From Wurfbainia villosa (Eukaryota; Streptophyta; Magnoliopsida; Zingiberales; Zingiberaceae): 64,000 bases of DNA. The notes under the pieces are model-generated. The model ran no database searches and was not told the origin of the DNA. It was given only the letters and a program-made list of their open reading frames with translations. The first letter of the stretch is position 1; each line of letters opens with the position of its first letter. Where the stretch lies: assembly GCA_025175895.1 (NCBI GenBank), contig CM046006.1, forward strand, positions 66,360,288 to 66,424,287. The letters are read 5' to 3'. Positions 12,226-24,328 of this stretch are shown in pieces. A program made the translations under genes and the position numbers.

Positions 12226-15200
12226 GTAGGAGAGCAAGGTATGTGGATTGTGGATAGCGGTTGCTCAACACATATGACCGGTGATGTGAGCAAGTTCTCC
12301 ACAATTAAGTATGTGAAGAAGGGAGTATCTTTTGGAAATAGTGGAAAACTCAAGATATTAGGTAGAGGTACAATTGAGGTATCCCTCAAAATTGTCATTC
12401 ACAAAGTTTTACTAGTTGAAAATATGAAATTTAATTTATTAAGTGTTAGTCAACTTTGTGATGCAAACTATCATGTCTCGTTTGAATCCTCTAAATGCAT
12501 GATTAGGCACAAGGAATTAAATGATTGTATGTTAGTGGGATATAGGAAGTCAAATATTTATTATGTTGATCTTTCATATGCTTCTAACATTTCTACTAAG
12601 TGTCTTGTTGCAAAAGAAGAAGAAAGTTGGCTATGACATAGGAGATTGGGGCACATCAACATGAAAAACATAGCCAAGGTAGCCAAGTTGGAGTTGGTCA
12701 AAGGGCTACCAAAGATCAAATATGTCAAGAACAAAATGTGTGATGCATGCCAAGAAGGAAAACAAACAAAGGCATCACACAAAGGTAAAACCCTAACTAA
12801 TACCTCTTTACCGTTAGAATTATTGCATCTTGACTTATTTGATTGCCATAGCACTCCCTCTTTAAATGGTAACAAATATTGTTTAGTTATAGTAGATGAT
12901 TTTTCTAGGTATACTTGGGTCTACTTTATGAAACATAAGGATGATACCTTAGAAATAATCATAGGATTTAGTAAAAGGGTTGAAAATAAAAAGAGTCTCA
13001 AAATCAACCGGATCCGTAGTGATCATGGTGGTGAATTTGAGAATTCTAAATTTTCACATTTTTGTTTAGAGCAAGGGTACAAGCATGAGTTTTCTTGTCC
13101 TAGAACACCCCAACAAAATGGGGTGGTGGAAAGGAGAAATCGTGCCCTACAAGAGGCGGCTAGGACTATGCTTAATGCATATTCTCTACCTAGCTACGTG
13201 TGGGCGGAAGTGGTTAATACCGCTTGCTATATCCAAAATAGGGTTCAAATCCATAGGTTTTTAGGAAAGACACCATTTGAATTATGGAATGGGACTATTC
13301 CCACAATTCACTATTTCAAAGTCTTTGGATGTAAAATTTATATTTTAAATACCAAAGATAATTTAGGAAAATTTGAATCCAAAGCGGATGAGGGAATCCT
13401 AGTTGGATACTCATCCACAAGTAGAGGGTATAGAGTCTACAATAAGAGAACCCAAGGAATTGAGGAATCTTCTAATGTTCAATTTGATGAAACCACTAGT
13501 ACCTACCCTAGAAAGTCCTCCATTGATAAGGATATTAATGACAATAATCAAGGCATTACCCAAAAACTTCAAAATTTGACCATAAGGGGTAATGATCAAG
13601 GGGGAGGAAGAGGAGATTCCGATGATGAAAGGAGGGTAGAAGATAATAATGATCAATTTGAAACCCCTTCTAGAACCCTAAGAGTTCATCAAGATCATCC
13701 ACTTGACCAAGTAGTAGGAGATCTATCTCAAGGAGTAAGAACTAGGTCATTTCATAGACCTCTTACTAGTCAAGTAGCTCTTATTTCACAAATTGAGCCC
13801 AAATCGATCAATGATGCATTACATGATCCGGATTGGATTTTGGCAATGCAAGATGAATTGACCCAATTTGAGAGAAGTCAAGTATGAGAATTAGTACCTA
13901 GACCCAATGATAGCACCATAATTACTACAAGATGGGTCTTTATGAATAAGCTAGATGACCAAGGAAATATCACTAGAAATAAGGCTAGGTTGGTTGCTAG
14001 GGGATTTAATCAAGTTGAGGGGCTTGACTATGATGAGACTTATGTTGGTGCTATCGGCCTAGGTCACGATTGACCAGGACTCGAGTTTGACTCGAATGAT
14101 GTTTTGATGTTCGACAAAAATATATGACAATGAAATTGTCAAGGTAATGTCCAAGTCATGGGTACTTGGCATGGAAAGTCCAAGTTGAACACTTGGCATT
14201 TGGTAAAGTCCAAGTCTTGAGTACTTGGCACATGAAAAGTCCAAGCATGGGTCTTGGCATGAAAAGTCCAACATGGGTTGGCAAGGGAAAGTCCAAGCAT
14301 GGGTCTTGGCATGGAAAGTCCAACATGTGTTGGCAAGGGAAAGTCCAAGCTTGAGTCTTGGCATTTGAGAAGTCCAAGGGGTTTGATATTGGCGGCGTAA
14401 AGTCCAAGCGGGAGCTTGGCAGCATAAGTCCAATGATTGGCGGCGTAAAGTCCAAGCGGAGTCTTGGCGGCGTAAGTCCAATGTGCCTTGGCGGTGTCGA
14501 CACCGTTAGCATGACATAGCCGATGGAAGCACCTGAAGGCTAGCGCGATGGATGAACAAGTCATGGATGACTTGGAGGGATCCGATAGACGTGAGGCTGA
14601 TGGAGGTGACTAGAAGGCTTAGGTCTAGGTTAAGGGTGGTCTAGCAAGTATGGGGGAACCATACTTGGGCTAAAACCTCATGTTTGAAGTGTGCCAGTCG
14701 ACTGGTGCCATGTGGCAGTCGACTGGACCGAGTCAACTAGGGTTTGACTGTGGGTTATGGCCTAACAGTCGACTGCCAGAGGTGGGCAGTCGACTAATCG
14801 TGTTATCAGTCGACTGGTGCTCAAGAAATTGACCACAGAATGGAGTCGAGACTCGACTGGTCAAGTGAGGACTCCATCAGTCGACTAATGGGTATGATCA
14901 GTCGACTGATGGTAGATCCGTTGAACTTATCCAACATGGATCTAGCCGTTGTCTCATGACAACAGTGGCATCAGTCGACTGATGGTCCCGATCAGTCGAC
15001 TGATTGACCTTTTCCAGCACAGGTTGAAGCTATATAAGGAGCTCGTGATGGAGGAAAAGATAGCGATTTTCTTGGGCGAAATTGAAGGGGGAAGTTGGTG
15101 CTTTCCAGTCCTTCAAAGCTAGTTCAAGGCAATCAAAGATCAAGCAATCCAAAGCTCTTGTAAAGTGTTTTTCCTTTATTTGCATTTGTATTTCATATTG

Positions 15201-16792
15201 TATTTGCTTGTATCTAATTGATTATTGTTGTAATCATTATTGTACGAGGTTTCTCCGCCTCCGGATTGTTCCGAGAAGGAGTGTTTATTAGTGGTTGCAT
15301 GTGCATCACTAGAGCTCGTAGAGCTCGATCCGTGGAGTAGGAACCGTGCGGTTCCGAACCACATTATATCGTTGTGTTAGCGTGTTGTGCATTTCGTTAT
15401 TGTTATTACTTTTCTATTTTCGCTGCGCTAACAAAATTGTAGAAACAAACGCGAAAGAATTCCATTGACGCTATTCACCCCCCTCTAGCCGTTACAATAT
15501 TCCTAACAACTTATGCCCCGGTTGCTAGGTTAGAATATATTAGAATTCTCTTAGGGTATGCTTCCTATATGGGATTTAAACTTTACCAAATGGATGTTAA
15601 ATCGGCATTCTTAAATGGTTATATTAAGGAGGAAGTATATGTAGAGAAACCACCTGGATTTGAGAACATAAATTATCCAAACCATGTATGTAATCTTAGG
15701 AAAGCATTATATGGGTTAAAACAAGCTCCTCGGGCATGGTATGAACGATTGTCATCTTTCTTAATTTCTAAGGATTTTAGAAGAGACCAAGTAGATCAAA
15801 TGTTGTTTATAAAGTCAACATTAAAGGATATATTCATAGCCCAAGTATGTGTTGATGACATTATTTTTGGGTCAACAAATGATGATCTTCTCCAAGATTT
15901 TATAAAAAACATGGAAAATGAATTTGAAATGAGTTTAGTTGGAGAGCTTACCTTTTTCCTAGGTTTACAAGTCAAGCAAACTAATGAAGGGATTCACATT
16001 TATCAAACCAAATATGCAAATGAAATGATCAAGAAATTTGGTTTGGAAAATGCCAAAATTGTAACCACTCCTATGGCCACTAGCACTAGAATAGATAGTG
16101 ATCATGAAGGTAAATCAATTGATCTTAAACTTTATAGGAGTATGATTGGTAGCCTACTATACCTAACCGCTAGTAGACCCGATATCTTATTTGCGGTAGG
16201 TATGTGTGCAAGATACCAATCTTGTGCCAAAGAATCACATTTAGTAGCCGTTAAGAGAATTTTAAGATATATTAAAGGCACCCTAAATGTAGGACTTTGG
16301 TATCCTAGGACTAGGTCGTTTGAATTGCTTGGCTATACCGATTCCGATTATGCCGGGTGCAAATTGGATAGGAAGAGTACTAGTGGTGGATGCCAATTTC
16401 TTGGGTCCTCCCTAGTTAGTTGGAGTAGTAGGAAGCAATATTGTGTTGTTTTATCAACCACCGAAGCCGAATATGTGGCTATGGGTGGTTGTGTAGCTCA
16501 ACTACTTTGGATGAGACATACTCTTGTGGACTATGAGCTACACTACTCTAACATTAAAGTTTATTGTGACAATGTGAGTACCATCAACTTGACCAAAAAT
16601 CCGGTACATCACTCTAGGACCAAGCACATTGAAGTGAAACATCACTTTATAAGAGATCATGTGGCAAGAGGGGATATTGAACTTAATTATGTAGAATCTA
16701 AGTCCAACCTTGCCGATATCTTCACCAAAGCTCTTCCCGAAATTGAATTTTCATCATTAAGGAGAGAGCTTGGTATGTGCTTTGTAGAGTAA
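12226..16792 (+). pseudogene. pol: pol of Sirevirus A (PR-IN-RT-RH), broken
   Basis: In frame with gag after the TAG at 12223-12225. The protease has WIVDSGCSTHMTGD. TGA at 12634-12636 replaces Trp in the pre-integrase LWHRRLGH motif. The integrase has a CDACQEGK zinc site, then LHLDLF, IRSDHGGEFEN and PQQNGVVERRN carrying the D, D and E residues. A second TGA at 13885-13887 (Trp in H) precedes RT. Solo LTR B then splits RT after 14042. RT resumes at 15514 with KLYQMDVKSAFLNG and CVDDIIFGS, where H has the normal YVDD. RNase H has YTDSDYAGC, STTEAEYVAMG and HIEVKHHFIRDHV. The stop is at 16790-16792. The product is inactive; Copia membership is certain and Sirevirus assignment is well supported. 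Confidence 0.93.
14043..15508 (+). mobile_element. Solo LTR B inside the RT gene of A
   Basis: 1466 bp from TGTTGGTGC to CCTAACA, flanked by a perfect ACTTA duplication (14038-14042 and 15509-15513). The host reads ACT TAT GCC in H, which confirms the join. It contains a CCAAG/CTTGG array (about 14150-14500), about nine CAGTCGACTG-type palindromes (14690-15003), TATATAAGG near 15033 and the CACCCCCCTCTAGCC end box. It has no coding content and is the youngest layer of this nest. Confidence 0.95.
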
Positions 16793-17828
16793 AATTCTAG
16801 GTATGCATGATCCTATATTTATATGTTAGCGTTATACCTTGATACATCTCACAAAAGCCTTAAGAAACCTTGATTTTTGTATTGAGACACTTAGAAACAT
16901 GTGAGATGATAGGGAAGGTGCACTTGGCTCATCATGCTTGTTATGATGCATTACTATGAGCCAATGACACACCTAGAGACATGAATACCTTATGGACCAA
17001 TCATTGGGAAGGCTTGTATTCAAGTAATGAATACATAGCTCTAAGAACATGGTTGGAAATTCCAAATACTATATATTTTAAACTATGTTCATCATATTTT
17101 AAAAAACAGTTTTCAAGTGGAACACAAAAGTGATACAAAGTGTGCAAAATCTTTAGAACTTTTGTTAGGTTCCAAGTTTGTATCAATATTGAAATCTGGA
17201 AAACATATATTTTTAAAACTATTTTTCCTTAATAAAGTATGAACTCAGAAATGTGTACACAAAATTTCGTGATCTTTCGAGATTTCTAGAATTTCTAACG
17301 ATTTACGAAGTTAATAAAAGGTGAAATTTCGATTTAGATAGATATGGTCGTTCAGAAACCAGTCGACTGATACATTGTATTTTCTGATAAAAAGCTCCAT
17401 TTTCTTATATTTAGTGTATCTTTGATATCCTAAAACTATAGTATGATAATATTGCATATACACAAAGTTTTAGGACTGTTTAATGCAATGTTTTTGGGGG
17501 AGTTTCATAAATTATATTTTTTTTATCCCCAAAATCCATTGTTGGTGCAAAGTTAGGACTTAATTTGTGATTTTTTTTATGCTTCACTTCAAATATTGTT
17601 TACACATTATAAAGCATATCTTGGATTAAGGGGGAGCTTAATTTCAATCTTATACCTTAGTCCAAGATCCAACACATTAATTCTTTCATGTTTGAATCCT
17701 TCTCTTTTTGATGTATGTCAAAGGGGGAGAAGGAGTGTTTAAGTTATAATTCATATTGAAAATATGATTATGTGTGTATCTTTAAAGACCTAACTTAAAT
17801 GATTGCCAAACATCAAAAAGGGGGAGAT
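16793..17828 (+). other. 3' spacer of A with multiple purine tracts
   Basis: No open frame of note and no envelope-like gene. It carries several GGGGGAG purine tracts (near 17497, 17630, 17729 and 17817), the last being the functional PPT next to the 3' LTR. Multiple PPTs here are a known mark of Sireviruses. One palindrome CAGTCGACTG lies near 17360. Confidence 0.8.
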
Positions 17829-19147
17829 TGTTGGTGCAACAATGCTCCAAGCATTTATATATGTTTTGATGTTTGGATAATCATCTAAGTTAGGCAATGT
17901 TTTGTGATCTAATTACGAACATGTGTAAGTGACAGGAAAATCCAAGGATGAAGACTTGGTAAAAGAGAAGTCCAAGTATGATCTTGGCAAAGAAAGTCCA
18001 AGGGACGGACTTGGCAGCATAAGACCAAGCTTATAGTATTGGTAGCATAAAGTCCAAGTGAACCTTGACAAAGGAAGACCAAGTATGATCTTGGCAAAGG
18101 AAGTCCAAGGGATGGACTTGGCAGCGTAAGACAAAGTTTGTAGTCTTGGCAGCGTAAAGTCCAAGTGAACCTTGGAAGAGGAAGTCTAAAGTAAGATCTT
18201 GGCAGCATAAGTCCAAGCTTGTAGTCTTGGCAGTGTAAAGTCCAAGCATTTGGCAACCCAAGACATGACGAAACCGAAGGAAGTTCTTGGAAGCAAAGCG
18301 CAAAGGATGAACAAGTCACGGACTCGGAGGGATCCTGGAGGCGCAAGGCTTAATGAGGAGCTAGAAGGTTGAGTCTAGGTCTAGGGTGTAAAATCAAGTG
18401 TGAATTACTCACACTTAATGAGTATCAGTCAACAGATACAATGTATTAGTCGACTGGTCAGGTGCTCGACTGAGTCAGGTTGAAACCCTGACCATCACGA
18501 GTCTAGCGATGGCGATCGATCGATCAACGCAAAAGCGGCACGAATATAGTCGCACTCATTGCGGCTGCGATCACTCGATCGATCACTCAATCGATCGATG
18601 GAGGATCGGATCGGTGATCACCTAGCCGTTGGAAAGTGCGGCTACGAATCTCCGAGGAGATTTCGGTTCAGAAGTCATTAGTTTGTGACGGTCGATGGTA
18701 AGCATCGGTGATCGAGGCCCAACGGGAAAAATAGCCCCTCTTCTATAAAAAGGGGCCTTGGGGAGCTTGGTGGAGTTAGTGCTCTCATTCCTAACTACAC
18801 CCTCGTGCTCACCAAGCTTTCCCAAGTGTTTTAGCAATTCAAAACCTCCTCTTCTCTAGTTCTTAATCATCCATCATTGTAAAGAAGAGGAGAGCATTGT
18901 AAGAAAGGTTTCTCCACCTTAGTTCATCGAAAGGAGAATATAGTGAAGCTTGGCTAGGACTAATCCACCTTACGGATTGCCGTGGAGTAGGAGTGTCATC
19001 TCCGAATCACGTACATCGAGTGTTAGCGTTGCTTTCATCGTTTTCTTACTTGTATTATTATTCGTATTTGTATTGCTTCCACTAACTTGCTTGTAGAAAT
19101 GAAGAAAGGCTAATCACCCCCCTCTATCCGTTACAAAGATCCTAACA
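17829..19147 (+). repeat. 3' LTR of A
   Basis: 1319 bp, matching 9235-10560 closely except in the CCAAG array (unit gains) and in the palindrome block near 18420-18620. TATAAAAA is at 18744-18751. It ends CCTAACA at 19147, followed by the duplication ATACC. Confidence 0.95.
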
Positions 19148-21732
19148 ATACCCATCAGTCGACTGATGGAGTCCTCACTCGACCAGTCGAGTCTCGACTC
19201 CATTCTGTGGTCGATTTCTTGAGCACCAGTCGACTGATCACACGATCAGTCGACTACTCAAGACATCAGTCGACTGCCCACCTCTGGCAGTCGACTGCTA
19301 GGCCACTTCCCGCAGTCAAACCCTAGTTGACTCGGTCCAGTCGACTGCCACATGGCACCAGTCGACTGGCACACCTCAAACATGAAGTTTTAGCCCAAGT
19401 ATAGTTCCCCCATACTTGCTAGACTACCCTTAGCCTGGACCTAAGCCTTCTAGCCACCTCCATCAGCCTCACGCCTCTTGGATCCCTCCAAGTCATCCAT
19501 GACTTGTTCATCCATCGCGCTAGCCTTCATGTGCTTCCATCGGCTATGTCATGCTAACGGTGTCTACACCGCCAAGGCACATTGGACTTACGCCGCCAAG
19601 ACTTCGCTTGGACTTTACGCCGCCAACCATTGGACTTATGCTGCGAAGACTTCCGCTTGGACTTTACGTCACCAATATCAAACCCTTGGACTTCTCAAAT
19701 GCCAAGACTCAAGCTTGGACTTTCCCTTGCCAACCCATGTTGGACTTTTTATGCCAAGACCCATGTTTGGACTTTCCATGCCAAGACCCATGCTTGGACT
19801 TTCCCTTGCCAACCCATGTTAGACTTTCCATTGCCAAGACTCATGCTTGGACTTTACCAAATGCCAAGTGTCCCACTTGGACTTTCCATGCCAAGTACTC
19901 AAGACTAGGACTTTCCCATGACAATTACATTGTCATATGTTTTTGTCGAACATCAAAACATCACTCGAGTCAAACTCGAGTCCTGGTCAATCGTGACCTG
20001 GGCCGATTGCACCAACAAGTTTTTCCCCCTCTCTTCCCTCGCCGTTCTCTCGACGCTCACCTCACAGCAAGCGACAACCAACACCTTCGACGATCTTCGT
20101 GGACAAAGCGGGAGCAAGGGGTTACCACAGAAGGGAGGGCGACGACATTGACACTGGCATGAAGTTTTTCGACGAACAAGATAGATTTGGGAGAAATTGA
20201 TGCAGGTGGAAGATTTGACTAGAGGCCAGTGCGATTCCTCTCTGGGCTCTCGCCGACTTCTTCGCGTGAGCCGATCATTGACGGGTTGGTTTGATTTCCG
20301 ACCGCTTGATTTCTTCTTCCTTGATCTTTCGTGGTATCCACTCACACCGGAGGCCTTTTGTACGCCATCAAGGCTTGTGGTTGGTGATGTGTCGACAGAT
20401 GCCTTGGTTAGGGATTCCACCAGGAGATCGAACGATGGGAAGGAAGGGCGCGGTCCGATCGATTGCTAGGTTCATTTGATCACTGTGGGATCCATCTTGT
20501 TCCTTGGTTGCTTCTGTGAACATAACAACCATCTGCACCTCAATCAGCAGCAACAACCATTGTGTGTTCTGGTAGTAATGCTACGCCGGTGTCATTCAAC
20601 GGCTTTTGTCGATGGATTGTGAGAGTTTTACTCAAGGACCTACTCTCACATCTATGGGTAATTTCTTAGCCATCTTGTTGTTTCCTAGGTTACAATTGTG
20701 GTGTGTTTGGACAGAGATTTGGGCTATTTTGCATTTAGCAGGGAGAAGACAGGCCATTGTGGGGTTTGTCTCCAATTCAATTGATTGGACTTCGGTCTGA
20801 TTGAAGCAAGGACCTGTGGCTGAATGAAGTGGTGTTAGGTAAGCTTGGATTTGAATAAATGATGGATGTGTGCTATGTTCTACAGTTAATTGTTAGCTCA
20901 GTAAGTAATTGTTAATGAATTGTATAGGTGTAGCTTGTTATGTGATCGAGTTCACTAGTATGGACGAACGAGGTTAATTGATTCAGATTGGGTGCTATTA
21001 GGTGGACAAGGAGGTTGTGCGATTGAAGCATAACCAGGTGAGTCTGAATCTTAATGCTTATGAACATATGTTAACTGTAGATTGAGATGTTATTTAGTTA
21101 GCTTGATTAGCTATGATTAAATTGACAGTTGGTATGGTGATTAAGAGATAATGGAAGAAACTATTCAGTTAGTTGATCGAGATGTGAAGTCAATGTAGGA
21201 CTCGAGTCGATCATTCGTTGTATGCTTGCACTTATCTATAAATGTTGTGATATGTGCAGGACATGATACAAGACAGATATTCATGAACGTGAAGACGATT
21301 GGTGTCTACAAAGCAGGTGGGTAATTTCCTACCTGGTCCGAGTAGATGTATTGCATTCATATTTAGTCATAGATATGAGCATGTTAGGTGTTCATATTAC
21401 CTTGACCCTGCTCTTATTATCGTATGCTTGAACTTATCGTTTGATGTATTTATGCTCAATTGTTGATATCACACATATACCCTATCATGATTTAGGAGTT
21501 ATAGATGTGATGTAAATTGGTCTAGATTTTTAGCAGGGTGTAAATGTTAGTACGAAGGATGACCCAATTTATTAATTGGCAAAAAGGTCATCCGTGGGTA
21601 GGTAATGCCCTAAATGTAGGATTTACTTCCAATACCTGTATGTTGCATACTGTTACCAACCATGAGTTGTGTAATGGTTAAGTGAAGGGTGATTAGTGTG
21701 TCGCTGCGGACCGGTGGTCCCAGCTTGGTATG

Positions 21733-21970
21733 ATTAGTCGAGTACGACTCTCTATTGGATAGAGAGTGCATCGATCAGTTGAGTACGACTCTCTATTGGG
21801 GAGAGAGTTATGATCAGTCAAGTATGACTCTCTACAGGATAGAGAGTTCGTCGATCAGTCGAGTACGACTCTCTACAGGATAGAGAGTCCGTCGATCTGT
21901 TGAGTACAACTCTCTACAGGATAGAGAGTATTGATTAGATGAGTATGACTCTTTGCTGAACAGAGAGTCT
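21733..21970. repeat. 41-bp tandem repeat in G1 3' LTR
   Basis: Six units corresponding to 2111-2347, each with an ACTCTCTA / TAGAGAGT inverted repeat. Confidence 0.9.
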
Positions 21971-22857
21971 GTGGTAGATGGTTGTACGTGTGACAGCATA
22001 CACATGTCATTTGCATGCATTCTGACGACATAGTCTCCCTTGGGGTTGAGAGAGTCGTCAGTCATCTTGCCTCCCAGAGCACTCCCCGAGGAGTAACTAG
22101 TGTGAGGGCAGAGCATCTATTGTGCCGCACTCTACCACTATGGACGGTGGTAGTTGGAGTTGCGTGTAGTTGTCCTGGGTGCGTGGTACTCGACCACTCA
22201 TTGGTAGTGTTAGTCGGAGTGGCCAGCAGTAGGGACCCCCGTTGTGTAGCGAGCTCTTTACGCTCATATGCTACTTGATCATACTGCCCACTCGACCACT
22301 CTATAGCAGTGGTTGGTGTGAGTTGGGATAGTTGTCATGTCGTGCCACCTAGGCCACACTGGGGTCGTGGTAGCGAGTAGGGGTGAGCAGACATGACCAT
22401 GCATCTTTGCATTTATATATATACATATATGCATGTATATATATATATGGATGGTTGAGATTAATATATATACAGATGCGGTCTATATATATATGATTAT
22501 TGTGATGTTGCATTTGATTGGACTATGCTTGCTGCATTTGGGTGTACATCATATTCATGCATGTTTCTTGCATTTGTTATACGATTGTGTCGGATACTGG
22601 TATGGGTTGGACAAACCATTAGATACCTTGACCTGTAGCTAGAGTATATTGTGAGTTGATCTACTCTTCCTGTTATATATATATATGTTTGATATATGTT
22701 CAGGTGGGATCAGAGTAGCGTAGCACACTTCAGGTATGTCTGCATTTTTATGTTATTTATTTGGTTAGACGGTATATGCTTATATTTATATACTATACTG
22801 ATATACCTGTTGTACCTCTAGAGTATGTTGTTGAAAATACATGTGATATGACATATA

Positions 22858-24328
22858 TGTTGGGGATCGATTGGCCGGCTAGAGGGGGGTGAATAGCCCT
22901 CGTTCGTTGGATGTCGTAATTCGTTCGTTCTCGTTGCGTGCTCGTCTACAATTCTTGTTAGCGCAGCGGAATAACAATAATAATACTAACAAGAAACACA
23001 AATACACACAAGCACATGCAATACACAAAGATATACGTGGTTCGGAACTGAATGGTTCCTACTCCACGGGCGAGCTCCTCGAGCTCTAGTTATGCGCACG
23101 ACACTAACTATAACACTCCTTTTCGACTACACGTCGGAGGTGGAGAAACCTCTCACAAGCAATTACACTAAGTAATGAAATACAAGCAATACAAAGACAA
23201 ATACGAAATACACGTAAAGAACACTTTACAATGCTTGCTTGTTGCTTGCTTTAGATGGCTCTTGAAGGTCTGGAATGCAGCAGCAATTCCCCTCCAATAG
23301 CTTCACAAAAGTCTTGGAGAAATCCTCCAACTCGTGCTCCTTTTATAACCTGCATCAAGCTGTTTTCGCGCCCATCGATCAGATCATGACCATCAGTCGA
23401 CTGGTATCGTAGCCGTTGTCTCACAACGGCCGGATCCACGTTGGTTAAGTTCCAACGGATCACACATCAGTCGACTGATGGCACCCATCAGTCGACTGAT
23501 CATCCATCAGTTGAGTGCCCAGTCGAGTCGACTCCATTCTCGTGTCTGCAGCAGCGGTCATCACCGATCGCCGTCTTGGTAGTCGATCGATGCTCCCAAC
23601 AATGACCGACTTATGGCGATCGATCCAACCAATCTTGGTTCAATAACACCGTCGAACCTAACGACTAGAGCAATGATCGCACTATGCGCGATCGATGTCG
23701 GCTAAAACCTCAATCATAACGATGTTTGAGCCTCCGACACTCAGTCTTAGCCACTTGGCCAAGTCCACCTTATCCCTCATGGAGTTCCCCACCGAAGCTC
23801 TCTTCCCTCGGCCTACGTCCCTCGGATGCGCCAAGCGCACAGCTTCGCAACGCCATCCTTCGCGTCTCATGCCCTAGAAGTATGCTTCCCTTTGGGCTCA
23901 CTCCATTCGCTCCCCGTCCGGCGGTCCCTCGGATGCACCAAGCGCACGGCTTCGCAATGCCATCCTTCACCGACTCAAGGACCCCGAGCCTAGTGAACTT
24001 ACCAAGTCCTCAAGACTTCCCATATGCACTAAGCGCACGGCTTCGCAATGCATCTCTCACCAAGCACCAAGCGCACGGCTTCACAATGCTTTGGATTTCC
24101 CATGCCAAGCACCAAGTGCACGGCTTCGCAATGCTTTGGACTTTCCATGCCAACCCCATGTTGGACTTTCCCACACCAAGCTCCATGCTTGGATTTTACA
24201 TGCCAACTCCATGTTGGACTTTCCCATGACAATCCCATGTCATGAGTTTTGTCTATCATCAAAATACTATCAGTCGCCGAGTCAAACTCGAGTCAACCTG
24301 GGACGATTGCACCAACAATCTCCCAACA
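22858..24328 (-). repeat. 3' LTR of D (left copy)
   Basis: 1471 bp. Read on the minus strand it runs from TGTTGGGAG to CCCCAACA. It carries short repeats around GCACGGCTTCGCAATGC (about 23820-24140) and a palindrome-rich block (about 23370-23690) that differs strongly from the other LTR of D. Confidence 0.93.

Larger units (their letters stand above)
9235..19147 (+). mobile_element. Sirevirus-type Copia element A (gag-pol, disabled)
   Basis: A full-length element with paired LTRs (9235-10560 and 17829-19147), an iMet PBS, gag, pol in Copia order (PR-IN-RT-RH), a 1-kb 3' spacer and PPT. A perfect ATACC duplication flanks it (9230-9234 and 19148-19152). It landed inside LTR B' and later took in solo LTR B at 14043-15508. 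Its own length without that insert is about 8.4 kb, almost the same as H at 30565-38985. Three TGG-to-TGA changes and the insertion disable it. Confidence 0.95.
8619..20017 (-). mobile_element. Reverse solo LTR B', split by Sirevirus A
   Basis: 8619-9234 plus 19148-20017 join into one LTR of about 1.48 kb. Its reverse complement matches the solo LTR at 14043-15508 from end to end: TGTTGGTGC at the start, the CCAAG/CTTGG array, CAGTCGACTG palindromes, and CACCCC...CTCTAGCC...CCTAACA at the end. No interior remains, so it arose by recombination between two LTRs. The flanks ATTTT (8614-8618) and AGTTT (20018-20022) are an imperfect 5-bp target duplication. Confidence 0.85.

Noticed and set aside
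16793..17828. Envelope-like third ORF of Sireviruses in A (and 36639-37645 in H)
   Set aside because: No frame above about 60 codons with a membrane segment exists between pol and the 3' LTR.
23726..24229. 167-aa frame, repeated at 28443-28946
   Set aside because: It is present in both LTRs of D and made of short repeats around GCACGGCTTCGCAATGC; it is antisense to the element and has no domain.
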